A DNA stretch of 64,000 bases from Paenibacillus shirakamiensis (GTDB lineage Bacteria > Bacillota > Bacilli > Paenibacillales > Paenibacillaceae). Shown piece after piece: positions 16,322 to 25,789 of this stretch; within the stretch, counting starts at the first letter, position 1, and each line of letters starts with the position of its first letter. The stretch spans positions 558,001 to 622,000 of the forward strand of contig NZ_JAGGLD010000001.1 of the NCBI RefSeq assembly GCF_017874255.1, written 5' to 3'. Made by a program: the position numbers and the translations under genes. The notes beneath the pieces were generated by a model. That model saw only the letters and a list, made by a program, of their open reading frames with translations. It searched no databases and was not told the origin of the DNA.

Positions 16322-17806
16322 TTGGCATTGGAGAAAGTGGATATTTTTAAAGACATCGCAGAGCGGACCGGCGGAGACATCTATCTAGGTGTTGTCGGTG
16401 CAGTGCGAACGGGTAAATCAACCTTTATAAAAAGGTTTGTAGAGACTGTAGTTCTCCCAAATATTACTAACGAAGCTGATCGCGTTCGTGCAGTAGATGA
16501 ACTTCCACAAAGTGCAGCAGGCAAAACAATCATGACCACGGAGCCCAAATTTGTGCCAAATAACGCGGTTCAAATTAAGGTGGATGAAGGGCTTGAAGTC
16601 AATGTAAGACTGGTCGATTGCGTAGGCTATGCAGTCGAAGGAGCCAAAGGATACGAAGATGAGAACGGTCCTCGTATGATTTCTACTCCTTGGTTCGAGG
16701 AACCTATTCCTTTTCAGGAAGCGGCGGAGATTGGGACTCGTAAAGTCATTCAAGAGCACTCCACACTAGGTGTTGTAGTCACCACAGATGGGACAATTGC
16801 AGATATTCCCCGTTATTCCTATATAGAGTCCGAAGAACGTGTTATAGAGGAACTCAAAGAAGTGGGGAAACCGTTCGTCTTAATTATTAATTCGACACGC
16901 CCTCGGAGCGAAGAGGCTCTTCAACTTAGAAATGAGTTGGCTATAAAATATGATATTCCTGTATTGACACTTAGTGCGGCAACTATGACTGAGGAAGACG
17001 TAACGGGTGTTCTCAGAGAAGTTCTGTATGAGTTCCCTGTTCATGAAGTTAATGTTAATCTTCCTAGTTGGGTAATGGTTCTTAATGAGAACCACTGGCT
17101 ACGTAGCAATTATGAGAATTCTGTCCGAGATACAGTGAAGGATATCCGTCGTTTGCGTGATGTCGATAGAGTAGTGAGTAATTTCCTAGAGTATGAATTT
17201 ATTGATCGTGCCGGACTCAGTGGCTTAAATATGGGGCAAGGAGTTGCAGAGATTGATTTGTTCGCCCCAGATGAGCTATATGATCAGATTCTAACCGATG
17301 TGGTTGGAGTTGAGATCAGAGGCAAAGATCACCTGCTACAATTAATGCAAGACTTTACCCATGCGAAGCGCGAATATGATCGTTTTGCTGAGGCACTTGA
17401 GATGGTTAAGACAACGGGCTACGGAATTGCTGCTCCTTCTTTAGCAGAAATGGCTCTCGATGAACCTGAGCTGATACGCCAAGGATCTAGATTTGGTGTG
17501 CGGCTAAAAGCCACGGCTCCATCTATTCACATGATTCGAGTCGACGTGGAATCGGAGTTCTCTCCTATCATTGGTACGGAGAAACAAAGTGAAGAACTTG
17601 TACGCTATCTCGTGCAAGATTTCGAGAGTGATCCGATTAAAATATGGGAATCTGACATCTTTGGTCGCTCGCTTCACTCTATCGTAAGAGAAGGCATACA
17701 GGGTAAAATAGCGCTAATGCCAGATAATGCTCGCTATAAATTACAAGAAACTTTAGGGCGAATTATCAATGAAGGTTCAGGTGGATTAATCGCTATCATC
17801 CTTTAA
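16322..17806 (+). CDS. spoIVA: stage IV sporulation protein A (spore coat ATPase)
   Basis: 494 residues. SpoIVA is the mother-cell ATPase that polymerises on the forespore to form the coat base. The Walker A GAVRTGKST lies near residue 30; downstream DCVGYAVEGAKGYEDE and the C-terminal GGLIAIIL are near-identical to B. subtilis. The TTG at 16322 has AGGAGG 8 nt upstream and gives the family's usual length (492 in B. subtilis). The frame stays open back to 16034, but that part matches nothing and lacks a ribosome site. A sigma-E-like promoter is upstream. Confidence 0.95.
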   Translation: MALEKVDIFKDIAERTGGDIYLGVVGAVRTGKSTFIKRFVETVVLPNITNEADRVRAVDELPQSAAGKTIMTTEPKFVPNNAVQIKVDEGLEVNVRLVDCVGYAVEGAKGYEDENGPRMISTPWFEEPIPFQEAAEIGTRKVIQEHSTLGVVVTTDGTIADIPRYSYIESEERVIEELKEVGKPFVLIINSTRPRSEEALQLRNELAIKYDIPVLTLSAATMTEEDVTGVLREVLYEFPVHEVNVNLPSWVMVLNENHWLRSNYENSVRDTVKDIRRLRDVDRVVSNFLEYEFIDRAGLSGLNMGQGVAEIDLFAPDELYDQILTDVVGVEIRGKDHLLQLMQDFTHAKREYDRFAEALEMVKTTGYGIAAPSLAEMALDEPELIRQGSRFGVRLKATAPSIHMIRVDVESEFSPIIGTEKQSEELVRYLVQDFESDPIKIWESDIFGRSLHSIVREGIQGKIALMPDNARYKLQETLGRIINEGSGGLIAIIL

Positions 17807-17820
17807 CTACATTAGCTTTT

Positions 17821-17856
17821 GCCGGTCCATTTTAGCGGTGGATCGGCTATTTTTAT
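17821..17856 (+). terminator. intrinsic terminator of spoIVA
   Basis: GCCGGTCCA pairs with TGGATCGGC across a 9-nt loop, then TATTTTTAT. Confidence 0.75.
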
Positions 17857-17898
17857 GCGAAAAAGCATACTAATCGCAAGCCAGAAGCGGATTATCCC

Positions 17899-17927
17899 TT
17901 GAAATTATGTTGTAGGTGTATTACTAT
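17899..17927 (+). promoter_or_regulatory. sigma-A promoter of hup
   Basis: TTGAAA (17899-17904), 17-nt spacer, TACTAT (17922-17927), about 90 nt upstream of the hup ATG. Confidence 0.6.
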
Positions 17928-18022
17928 AAGTTTGTTCTTCCGAAGATATGTATATTTTCGGTCAAAACGGAAACACAGTATAGCAGAGAAGAAGTTATTC
18001 CTTTTCGGGGAGGTGAAACAGG

Positions 18023-18295
18023 ATGAATAAATCAGACTTGATCGCACACGTGTCCGAATCTACGGAACTATCCAAAAAGGATGTTACCAAAGCAGTTGAT
18101 GCGGTATTTGAAGCTATTTCCGAGGCTCTTCAAAACGGAGATAAAGTACAATTAGTGGGATTTGGCAACTTTGAAGTTCGTGAACGTTCCGCACGCAAAG
18201 GACGCAACCCACAAACCGGAGAGGAAATCGAAATCCCTGCGAGTAAAATTCCCGCTTTCAAACCGGGTAAAGCACTCAAAGACGGAATCAAATAA
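18023..18295 (+). CDS. hup: HU family DNA-binding protein
   Basis: 90 residues, the exact HU length. [10 protein letters not shown] at the start, [20 protein letters not shown] with the minor-groove arm and its intercalating Pro, and a basic C-terminus. HU bends and compacts DNA. ATG 18023 follows GGGGAGGTGA. The place between spoIVA and mtrB matches B. subtilis hbs. A terminator follows. Confidence 0.96.
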   Translation: MNKSDLIAHVSESTELSKKDVTKAVDAVFEAISEALQNGDKVQLVGFGNFEVRERSARKGRNPQTGEEIEIPASKIPAFKPGKALKDGIK

Positions 18296-18321
18296 GATTT
18301 CTACATACTTTCCGAACCCAA

Positions 18322-18351
18322 AGACCGTGAGCAGATGTTCACGGCCTTTTC
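18322..18351 (+). terminator. intrinsic terminator of hup
   Basis: ACCGTGA pairs with TCACGGC around GCAGATGT, followed by CCTTTTCTTTC. Confidence 0.7.
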
Positions 18352-18394
18352 TTTCTTTTTAGAAGATTCGTAGGATTCGTGGAGGTGTAAGAGC

Positions 18395-18625
18395 ATGGAA
18401 GAGCAAGAACAGAAAAATACAGAGTACTTTGTCATTAAGGCGAAAGAACAAGGTGTTCAAGTCATTGGCTTAACAAGAGGCAAGGATACCCGGTTTCATC
18501 ATACGGAGAAATTGGACAAAGGTGAAGTGCTGATCGCGCAATTCACTGATCATACTTCTGCTGTAAAAGTACGGGGCAAAGCCATCGTCATGACGAAACA
18601 TGGAGTAGTAGATACAGAAGAGTAA
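18395..18625 (+). CDS. mtrB: trp RNA-binding attenuation protein (TRAP)
   Basis: 76 residues, matching TRAP throughout: the tryptophan-pocket and ring segments [19 protein letters not shown] and the RNA-contact [13 protein letters not shown] are present. TRAP forms an 11-mer (12-mer in some species) ring that, with tryptophan bound, wraps RNA carrying U/GAG triplets. Its target is visible in this window, in the trpE leader (28865-28907). In B. subtilis mtrB is the second gene after folE (mtrA); here folE is absent and mtrB directly follows hup. ATG 18395 follows GGAGGTG. A strong terminator follows. Confidence 0.96.
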   Translation: MEEQEQKNTEYFVIKAKEQGVQVIGLTRGKDTRFHHTEKLDKGEVLIAQFTDHTSAVKVRGKAIVMTKHGVVDTEE

Positions 18626-18650
18626 AGGCAGGCTTAGCCTGCCTTTTTTT
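18626..18650 (+). terminator. intrinsic terminator of mtrB
   Basis: AGGCAGGC, loop TTA, GCCTGCCT then T7. A perfect stem. Confidence 0.92.
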
Positions 18651-18780
18651 AATCGCAAGAGTCACCCTTAAGATTCCAGTGCTTTTGAACGTTCTTCCTT
18701 TTGGGCAAACTGTATACAATGAGGTATAGCGCTTTATTGTACGTGCCAGGGGCACGAGCCCAAGAGAAGAAGGTGTAGGC

Positions 18781-19320
18781 ATGGGGAAATGGCGATGGAT
18801 ATGGCTAATGATATGCGGAACAATAATTATAGCGATTATGATGGCAGGCTTTACGAATTTAGGGAAGAAAAACCACAAAAATGATGCTCAGATGGTATTT
18901 GCTCAAGGCGAGAAGCCGGGACTCCTTTCAGAGGACAATCTGGTGGATGCGATGATTATGCTCCCTCTTTCGCTCCCCCTATCAAAGGCAGATCTGAATG
19001 ATCACATGTTGTCTGTAGATTTAAAAATAACCAAAAATAATACACACATGTCACGTGTTTATTTGAATATAGCAGCTTTGATTCGTTTTGCCTTTGAGCG
19101 TACAAGCAACATCAATCAGTTATTGATTAGAGTCATGGCCGAAGATGAATGGGTAGGGGAAAAGCATTTGCTACTCGCAGCTGACATTCGTCGAGATGAA
19201 TGGCCAGAGTTGGCCCTTGAGGAACTTGAAGCACTGGGAGACCAAGAGTTGACCCCTGAAATTAAAGGTTGGTTCAGATTTACAGAGACGAATTTATGGA
19301 AAACTCGCTTTGTCCCTTAA
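18781..19320 (+). CDS. unknown membrane-anchored protein between mtrB and hepS
   Basis: 179 residues: an N-terminal membrane anchor (WIWLMICGTIIIAIMMAGF) followed by a soluble domain, probably extracytoplasmic. No motif or family recognised; no cysteine pairs or obvious catalytic signature. B. subtilis has nothing here. ATG 18781 with AGAAGAAGG upstream. It is separated from mtrB by a terminator and from hepS by about 127 nt that include an extended -10. Confidence 0.6.
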   Translation: MGKWRWIWLMICGTIIIAIMMAGFTNLGKKNHKNDAQMVFAQGEKPGLLSEDNLVDAMIMLPLSLPLSKADLNDHMLSVDLKITKNNTHMSRVYLNIAALIRFAFERTSNINQLLIRVMAEDEWVGEKHLLLAADIRRDEWPELALEELEALGDQELTPEIKGWFRFTETNLWKTRFVP

Positions 19321-19378
19321 AGTATAGAAAGGACTAAGCGAAGGATTCATTCAGACTTCGTGCGCACCCCATGAACTT

Positions 19379-19388
19379 ATGCTATAAT
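19379..19388 (+). promoter_or_regulatory. extended -10 promoter of the hep/mqn operon
   Basis: TATGCTATAAT: the -10 hexamer is at 19383-19388 with a TG extension and no good -35. It lies 60 nt before hepS. Confidence 0.45.
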
Positions 19389-19447
19389 ATATAAGATTAA
19401 GACACGGAAAATGACATCGTCAGTATAGAGCGGCTCGGAGGCACAGA

Positions 19448-20284
19448 ATGAAACCTTATCGCATATCTGAATTGGCAACTAAATACGTCGGATACGACAT
19501 GATTACGGCTCACACGGAACTTCCGCCTTTTGCGGATATCCGTGTTCATTTGCTTTACGCCTATCTATCGAACTCATCGGCCTTTCGGCCAGATGATATA
19601 GAATCGATTGTATTGGCAGTCTATCTGGTTCAACTTGGACTAGATACCCATGATTTAATTGACCCGGAGGATATTCGTAAAGAAGAATCTCTGATGAGGG
19701 CTAGGCAGTTAAATGTTTTAGCGGGAGATTATTTTAGCAGCTCATTTTATGAATTATTATCTAAAGTGGGCGAGATTCAGTTGATTTCCACACTAAGTCA
19801 AGCTGTGTCGGAAGTGAACCGAAAGAAAGTGAATTTGTATACAAAGCTCGGTATTCATAATCTGACAGCTGAGGAATATCTGCATGACAAAGCGGAGCTC
19901 AAACAAGAGCTATTTCATACATTCAGCTCGCGCCTGAACTCAGACCTCATTCATAGCTATCTTGAACTTCTTTCTGAACTTAGTGTGATTGAAACCTTAC
20001 AAGAAGAACGTACGGCGATGAACTCAGGTTCTTTGTATGTCTCGCAACTGCTGAGTATGCAGGTGGACACGCACGTTGATAGGGATGAATTTACCGTAGA
20101 GGCCTGGAGCACTATGCTGGATACATACAGTGTGGAATCTCATTTGGATAGCAAAATCCAATTATCAATTCAGCGAATTCAAAGCATTGTGGGGGAATGT
20201 TCGGATCTTAGACTTCGCGAAGAATTAATTCGAATTGTTAACCCTATCTTTGTAGGCATGGAACAATCAGGCAAGGTGTCCTAG
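19448..20284 (+). CDS. hepS: heptaprenyl diphosphate synthase component I
   Basis: 278 residues, all-helical and lacking aspartate-rich motifs, as expected for the small regulatory subunit HepS. With HepT (23378) it makes heptaprenyl diphosphate, the menaquinone-7 side chain. The operon position, first before menG, matches B. subtilis. ATG 19448 follows GGAGGCAC. Operon: hepS-menG-mqnP-ubiX-mqnA-hepT. Confidence 0.88.
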   Translation: MKPYRISELATKYVGYDMITAHTELPPFADIRVHLLYAYLSNSSAFRPDDIESIVLAVYLVQLGLDTHDLIDPEDIRKEESLMRARQLNVLAGDYFSSSFYELLSKVGEIQLISTLSQAVSEVNRKKVNLYTKLGIHNLTAEEYLHDKAELKQELFHTFSSRLNSDLIHSYLELLSELSVIETLQEERTAMNSGSLYVSQLLSMQVDTHVDRDEFTVEAWSTMLDTYSVESHLDSKIQLSIQRIQSIVGECSDLRLREELIRIVNPIFVGMEQSGKVS

Positions 20285-20304
20285 AGAAAGGTGAGGTAAG
20301 CCCA

Positions 20305-21030
20305 TTGGAATCACAATCGTCAAAACAAAAAGAGCAATTTGTACATTCGGTATTTCAGAGCATCGCCCCAAAATATGATCTGATGAATGATATTCTTAGC
20401 TTCCGACGGCATAAGGCGTGGCGGAAGTTCACCATGAAGAAAATGGCGATGGCTCCTGGAGATACAGCAGTAGATTTATGCTGTGGCACTTGTGATTGGA
20501 CTATCAGTATGGCTCAGGCTAGTGGTGGCAAAATTTCAGGTCTTGATTTCAGTGACAATATGCTGAAGGTCGGACATGCCAAGGTAAATCAGCTACACCT
20601 AGAGCAACAGATTGATCTTGTACAAGGCAATGCGATGGAACTTCCCTATGCCAGCAATACATTTGATTATGCAACGATAGGTTTTGGTCTACGCAATGTT
20701 CCTGATTTACGTAAAGTGTTAAGCGAAATGAACCGCGTAGTCAAACCTGGAGGCATGGTTGTTTGTCTAGAATTATCCAAGCCTACATGGCAACCGTTCA
20801 AAGGCATTTATTATTTTTACTTCCAGCAAATTCTTCCTTGGCTTGGTAAATTTTTCGCTAAACGTTATGAACAGTACAAATGGTTGCCAGATTCTTTAGC
20901 TCAATTTCCAGGACGTCATGAACTGTCTCAAATATTTTCCGAAACGGGTCTTACACAAGTTAAGGCTTACCCTCTCACCGGTGGTATAGCCGCATTACAT
21001 ATTGGGATTAAGGTGAATTCAGATGTTTAA
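20305..21030 (+). CDS. menG: demethylmenaquinone methyltransferase
   Basis: 241 residues. MenG/UbiE uses SAM to methylate demethylmenaquinone in the last step. Class I methyltransferase motifs: DLCCGTCDWT (motif I), FGLRNVPDL (UbiE signature) and VVKPGGMVVCLE. TTG 20305 follows AAAGGTGAGG. It overlaps the next gene by 8 nt, indicating coupling. This step is shared by the classical and futalosine routes. Confidence 0.93.
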   Translation: MESQSSKQKEQFVHSVFQSIAPKYDLMNDILSFRRHKAWRKFTMKKMAMAPGDTAVDLCCGTCDWTISMAQASGGKISGLDFSDNMLKVGHAKVNQLHLEQQIDLVQGNAMELPYASNTFDYATIGFGLRNVPDLRKVLSEMNRVVKPGGMVVCLELSKPTWQPFKGIYYFYFQQILPWLGKFFAKRYEQYKWLPDSLAQFPGRHELSQIFSETGLTQVKAYPLTGGIAALHIGIKVNSDV

Positions 21031-21895
21031 AAAGACGGTTGTTTTTCTTCAAATGATTAAATTCGAGCATACCATTTTTGCACTTCCTTTCGCTTTTATG
21101 GGCGCACTTTTAGGTTCAATGGTGGTACTTGGGCATCTACCGTCCTGGCCTCAGATGGGCTGGGTGCTAATGGCTATGTTCGGAGCACGAAGTGCGGCAA
21201 TGGGACTTAATCGGCTGATTGACCGTGTAAGCGACAAGAAAAATCCGCGTACAGCAGGACGAGCTATACCTGCGGGTCTTCTGAAGATTAGTGAAGTAAT
21301 TATTTTTATCGCGGTTTCATTCATTCTTCTGTTTTGGGCAGCCTCAAACTTGAATTCTTTGTCCATGAAGTTGTTGCCGATTGCAGTCTTTATGTTAGTC
21401 ATCTATTCCTTCACCAAAAGATTTACATGGCTTTGTCACGTTGTGCTGGGCCTAACTATTGCGCTCGCTCCATTAGGTGGCTGGGTTGCAGTTACTGGGG
21501 AAGTAAGTGCGGCAGCGATGGTCTTTTATTTCACTATTACGTTCTGGGTAGCAGGTTTTGATATTGTTTATGCTTGTCAAGATATTGACTTTGATCGTAA
21601 GGAAGGACTTAACTCAATTCCTTCACGCTTCGGTGTAGCTAATTCTTTAATCATTGCCAAAGTATTTCATATCGTAACTGCACTTGGATTTGTAGGGTTA
21701 TTCTTAATGATCGACTTGGGATGGTGGTACGCAGCTGGAATGCTGATTGCCTATTTAATTCTCTTCTATGAGCACTACATTGTATCGCCCAAAGATCTTA
21801 GTCGCTTACAAACGGCTTTCTTTTGGATGAATGGGGTGCTTAGTATTGTAGTATTCGGGTTCACGTTCATTGATTTGTTGGTGAATCGATCATGA
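21023..21895 (+). CDS. mqnP: UbiA-family prenyltransferase (menaquinone, MqnP-type)
   Basis: 290 residues with about eight membrane segments. The two aspartate motifs of the UbiA fold are present: NRLIDRVSDKKNPRTAGR (NxxxDxxxD) at about residue 57 and DIDFDRKEG at about residue 190. It attaches the polyprenyl chain to the naphthoate ring precursor. The neighbours (ubiX, mqnA) point to the futalosine route rather than MenA. It overlaps menG by 8 nt and the next gene by ATGA. Confidence 0.85.
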   Translation: MFKKTVVFLQMIKFEHTIFALPFAFMGALLGSMVVLGHLPSWPQMGWVLMAMFGARSAAMGLNRLIDRVSDKKNPRTAGRAIPAGLLKISEVIIFIAVSFILLFWAASNLNSLSMKLLPIAVFMLVIYSFTKRFTWLCHVVLGLTIALAPLGGWVAVTGEVSAAAMVFYFTITFWVAGFDIVYACQDIDFDRKEGLNSIPSRFGVANSLIIAKVFHIVTALGFVGLFLMIDLGWWYAAGMLIAYLILFYEHYIVSPKDLSRLQTAFFWMNGVLSIVVFGFTFIDLLVNRS

Positions 21896-22524
21896 CAACG
21901 AACTCGACAACTTTGACCTCTTCAGATGTGAACAAAACTTATGTCGTAGGTATAACTGGAGCTAGTGGCTCTATTTATGGCGTAAAATTAATAGAAGTAT
22001 TATTAAGTCTGGGTTTCACAGTGCACATTATCATTTCTAATGCAGGGTGGCGCGTCATCAAAGAAGAACTACACTGGCAGACCTCAGACCGAGAAGCGGT
22101 TCTTGCTGAGAATTTCAGCAATCTTCCGGGAAGCTATCAGTATCATCCTGTCGCCGATATTGGCGCTTCTATAGCCAGTGGTTCATTCCGAGTTGATGGC
22201 ATGATCATTATGCCTTGCTCCATGGGAACGCTATCCTCTATTGCGCAAGGGGCTTCGGAGAACTTAATGACACGAGCAGCAGATGTGATGATGAAAGAAG
22301 GACGTGCGCTGGTTCTTGTGCCTAGAGAGACACCGTTACATGCTATTCATTTAGAAAATATGCTTAAGTTATCTCGCTTAGGCGTGAAAATGATCCCGGC
22401 TATGCCGGCCTTTTATTTTGGCCCGAAGACCATTGATGATTTGGTTGCCTTTCTTGTGGGTAAAGTACTGGACAGTATCCACATAGATCATAGTCTTTTT
22501 ACTAGATGGGGGGGACAGCCATGA
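21892..22524 (+). CDS. ubiX: UbiX-family flavin prenyltransferase
   Basis: 210 residues, flavoprotein fold: the N-terminal VVGITGASGSIYGVKL binds FMN, and MIIMPCSMGTLSSIAQG and LVLVPRETPLHAIHL are UbiX hallmarks. UbiX makes prenylated FMN, the cofactor of UbiD-type decarboxylases; the futalosine pathway uses such a decarboxylase, which is not in this window. ATG 21892 overlaps the mqnP stop. The first ~14 residues are an extra polar leader. Confidence 0.88.
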   Translation: MTTNSTTLTSSDVNKTYVVGITGASGSIYGVKLIEVLLSLGFTVHIIISNAGWRVIKEELHWQTSDREAVLAENFSNLPGSYQYHPVADIGASIASGSFRVDGMIIMPCSMGTLSSIAQGASENLMTRAADVMMKEGRALVLVPRETPLHAIHLENMLKLSRLGVKMIPAMPAFYFGPKTIDDLVAFLVGKVLDSIHIDHSLFTRWGGQP

Positions 22525-23381
22525 ACCCATCACATTGTGTACGTATGGGACAGATCGACTATACTAATGTGTGGCCCGTATTTCACTATTTTGATTCATC
22601 AAATCTTTCTGAACCCGTTGAACAGATCATTAAAGTTCCGGCCGTGCTAAATCAAATGATGCTTAGTGGATCACTAGATATAGCTCCGATTTCTTCTTTC
22701 GCTTATGGGGTAGGAGAAGAGGAGTTGCTCATTCTTCCGAATCTTTCCGTAAGTTCGGACGGTTCAGTTCATTCCATATTGTTATTTACCAGAGAACCAC
22801 TGGAGCAAATTGTGAATGGGCGTTTTGCCTTAACGAATACTTCTGCTACCTCAATTAATCTGTTGAAGATCATTTTAGAGAAAGCTCTAAAGGGCACTCC
22901 GTCGTATTGGGATAGTGCTCCTGATCTAGAACAAATGATGAAGAATAGTGATGGTGCTTTGTTAATCGGTGATCATGCAATTCGCGCTTCATGGACAGAT
23001 CATGGTTATATCGTTACGGATTTGGGGGAATTCTGGAAAAGATGGACTGGATACGGTATGACTTTTGCACTCTGGACCGTGACCAAGACCTTCGCAGAGA
23101 ATCATCCGCGCATGGTAGATGAAGTTGTTCAAGCCTTTGAAGAAAGCAGACGCAGGAGTAAGCAGAACATGGAGCCTGTTATTCAGCGTTCTATTCAAGT
23201 AATTGGAGGAACGGAATCATATTGGCGTCATTATTTCAATCATCTCAGACATGATTTTAGTGCGAAAGAACAAGCAGGACTTGCATTATATTTTAGATAT
23301 GCATATGAAATGGGACTCCTTCGCAAGGAAGTTCAATTGAATATATGGAGTGACAATAAGCTGACACGGGTGAAAGAATGA
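22521..23381 (+). CDS. mqnA: chorismate dehydratase MqnA
   Basis: 286 residues. MqnA turns chorismate into 3-enolpyruvyl-benzoate, the first step of futalosine menaquinone synthesis. It has the MqnA/D solute-binding-like fold: RMGQIDYTNVWPV at the start and a central LLIGDHAIRA segment. ATG 22521 overlaps the ubiX stop (ATGA), with GGGGGG upstream; an in-frame ATG at 22506 would place this inside the gene. It draws on the chorismate pool made by aroC 3.6 kb downstream. Confidence 0.88.
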   Translation: MNPSHCVRMGQIDYTNVWPVFHYFDSSNLSEPVEQIIKVPAVLNQMMLSGSLDIAPISSFAYGVGEEELLILPNLSVSSDGSVHSILLFTREPLEQIVNGRFALTNTSATSINLLKIILEKALKGTPSYWDSAPDLEQMMKNSDGALLIGDHAIRASWTDHGYIVTDLGEFWKRWTGYGMTFALWTVTKTFAENHPRMVDEVVQAFEESRRRSKQNMEPVIQRSIQVIGGTESYWRHYFNHLRHDFSAKEQAGLALYFRYAYEMGLLRKEVQLNIWSDNKLTRVKE

Positions 23382-24352
23382 AAATATTAGATATTTTCGG
23401 TACATTAAAAAAGGATATTGACTACGTCGAACAGCGACTTTATAGCAGTATCGATGTAGACCAGAAGTTACTGAGCGAAACTTCTCTTCATTTGCTTAAA
23501 GCAGGTGGGAAAAGATTACGTCCTGTATTTGTACTTCTGGGCGGTAAATTTGGTCATTACGATTTGGAACGATTGCTGCATGTTGCCGTTCCACTAGAGC
23601 TTATTCACTCTGCTTCATTAGTGCATGACGACGTGATTGATGATGCTAGTACTCGTCGCGGCAAAGCTACAGTTAAATCAAAATGGGATAACAAAATCGC
23701 CATGTATACAGGCGATTATATTTATGCTAAGGCACTGACGCTAGTGTCCAAACTGGAAAATCCTATGATTCACCGAATATTATCCAAGGCACTCGTACAG
23801 ATGTCTATCGGTGAGATGGAACAAATTCGAGATTTTTTCAATACGGATCAATCCATTCGCAATTATTTATTAAGAATTCGTCGTAAAACCGCTTTATTAA
23901 TTGCAGTGAGCTGCCAGCTCGGAGCTGTAGCAGCTGAAGCCCCTTTAGAGATCAGTAGACTTTTATATCGATACGGATACAACGTGGGAATGGCCTTCCA
24001 GATTCGAGATGACCTACTAGATCTAAAAGGAACAGAAAAGCAACTGGGCAAACCGCCAGGAAGTGATATGCGTCAGGGCAATATTACTTTACCTGTGCTT
24101 TATGCACTGCAAGATCCCGCACTTAGAGAAGAACTGTTGCAAGAACTTGCTAATATTCATGCGAAAGATGGTTCAGCAGACACCTCTAGAGCTATTCAAA
24201 TGATCTTGGGAAGCGACGGTATTCAAAAGGCCGAACAGCTTGCGGATCGCTACATTGAAAAGGCACTTGCTGCGCTTCATCATCTCAAAGACAACAAAGC
24301 CAAAAAACATTTGCAGGAAATTGCTTATTTTGTCAACAGAAGGGCCTACTAG
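23378..24352 (+). CDS. hepT: heptaprenyl diphosphate synthase component II
   Basis: 324 residues, trans-prenyltransferase fold with first Asp-rich motif DDVIDD at about residue 84 and second motif RDDLLD at about residue 210, plus KAGGKRLRP for substrate binding. It is the catalytic partner of HepS. ATG 23378 overlaps mqnA by 4 nt. The hairpin-bearing gap to ndk (98 nt) contains GATCGCCTG/CAGGCGG. Confidence 0.93.
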   Translation: MKILDIFGTLKKDIDYVEQRLYSSIDVDQKLLSETSLHLLKAGGKRLRPVFVLLGGKFGHYDLERLLHVAVPLELIHSASLVHDDVIDDASTRRGKATVKSKWDNKIAMYTGDYIYAKALTLVSKLENPMIHRILSKALVQMSIGEMEQIRDFFNTDQSIRNYLLRIRRKTALLIAVSCQLGAVAAEAPLEISRLLYRYGYNVGMAFQIRDDLLDLKGTEKQLGKPPGSDMRQGNITLPVLYALQDPALREELLQELANIHAKDGSADTSRAIQMILGSDGIQKAEQLADRYIEKALAALHHLKDNKAKKHLQEIAYFVNRRAY

Positions 24353-24450
24353 ACCCTTATCACCTAAAGTTATATCTGCTAAAATATGGAGTGAGATCGC
24401 CTGATGTATAGATATATGGAACAGGCGGCGACCATTTAGGAGGGTTACCT

Positions 24451-24894
24451 ATGGAACGTACGTTTTTAATGGTTAAACCAGATGGTGTTCAGCGCGGCTT
24501 AGTAGGTCGAATCATTACTCGTCTGGAAGACAAAGGACTGAAGCTTGTAGCTGCCAAACCTGTACAAGTTACCGAAGAACAAGCGAAAAAGCATTATGCA
24601 GAACATGAGGGTAAGGCTTTCTACGATAATTTAGTGAGGTTCATTACCTCCGGCCCTGTCTTTGCGATGGTATGGGAAGGCGACGAGATTGTGACTTTAT
24701 CTCGAATTGTTATAGGTAAGACGAATGTGACAGAGGCTCAGCCCGGAACGATCCGTGGTGACTATGCGGCGCATACGCCTTCTAACTTGATTCATGGTTC
24801 GGATTCTGTGGAGAGCGCAGAAAGAGAGATTGCTAATTTCTTCGCTCCGCACGAAATCTTAAGTTATAAGAAAAGCACGGATTCGTGGATCTAA
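24451..24894 (+). CDS. ndk: nucleoside diphosphate kinase
   Basis: 147 residues. Ndk equalises nucleoside di- and triphosphates. N-terminus [19 protein letters not shown] and the phospho-histidine site NLIHGSDS are canonical. ATG 24451 follows AGGAGGG. Position between hepT and cheR matches B. subtilis. Its 3' end overlaps the cheR start. Confidence 0.95.
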   Translation: MERTFLMVKPDGVQRGLVGRIITRLEDKGLKLVAAKPVQVTEEQAKKHYAEHEGKAFYDNLVRFITSGPVFAMVWEGDEIVTLSRIVIGKTNVTEAQPGTIRGDYAAHTPSNLIHGSDSVESAEREIANFFAPHEILSYKKSTDSWI

Positions 24895-25724
24895 GTCGGC
24901 CTATTGTAGCTCCGCCGGACAAGTCACAAGAATTCACGCAAGATCCCGATTACTCGGGATTTATTCGTCAAGTCAAACAGCATACCGGAATTGATCTCGC
25001 TCAATATAAAGAAGCCCAAATGAAACGTCGCCTAACTACACTCCGAATGAAGAATGGGTATACCTCATTTGATGACTTCTTTACAGCTATGATGCAGGAT
25101 AAAAAGCTCTTTCATGAATTTTTGGACAAGATGACTATCAATGTATCTGAATTTTGGCGGAATCCTAATCGATGGGAGATTTTGCGTGATACGGTCCTTC
25201 CTGAATTGCTTGAAACGAAGCCACGCCTGAAAATTTGGAGTGCGGCCTGTTCTACGGGAGAGGAACCTTACACATTAGCCATGATTATGGCTGATTTAGG
25301 GCTTTTATCGCAGACCACTCTGGTAGCCTCTGATCTAGATGAAGGCGCACTTGCTAAAGCTAAGGAAGGTCTTTATCTGGATCGTTCTCTTAAGGATGTT
25401 CCTGCTCAGGTTGCTACACGTTATTTTCGTCCTGAAGGAGTGATGTTCCGGTTCGATGAGAATCTGAAAAAATCTGTCCAGTTCAAAAAGCAGAATTTGC
25501 TTTTGGATCGATTCGATCAGGACTTTGATCTCATTGTGTGCCGAAATGTGATGATTTACTTCACGGAAGAAGCCAAACACGACCTGTATATGAAGTTTGC
25601 TCAAGCCCTTCGCCCTGGTGGAATGCTGTTTGTAGGGAGTACAGAACAAATATTTTCGCCGGCCAAATATGGTCTAGAGACGTCCGAAACATTCTTTTAT
25701 CGTAAAAAAATGGCTGGGATTTAA
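24885..25724 (+). CDS. cheR: chemotaxis protein methyltransferase CheR
   Basis: 279 residues: an N-terminal helical domain (with [19 protein letters not shown]) and a C-terminal SAM-binding domain with [16 protein letters not shown] and [12 protein letters not shown], the CheR signatures. It methylates chemoreceptor glutamates for adaptation. The start at ATG 24885 overlaps ndk and has only a weak ribosome site (GGATTCGTGG), so translation may depend on ndk coupling. Confidence 0.93.
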   Translation: MDLSRPIVAPPDKSQEFTQDPDYSGFIRQVKQHTGIDLAQYKEAQMKRRLTTLRMKNGYTSFDDFFTAMMQDKKLFHEFLDKMTINVSEFWRNPNRWEILRDTVLPELLETKPRLKIWSAACSTGEEPYTLAMIMADLGLLSQTTLVASDLDEGALAKAKEGLYLDRSLKDVPAQVATRYFRPEGVMFRFDENLKKSVQFKKQNLLLDRFDQDFDLIVCRNVMIYFTEEAKHDLYMKFAQALRPGGMLFVGSTEQIFSPAKYGLETSETFFYRKKMAGI

Positions 25725-25789
25725 AGGTATATTCCTTCTGGCTAACTCCGATACTGTTACTAATTCAGTTCATCATCGGAGGCAGACTT

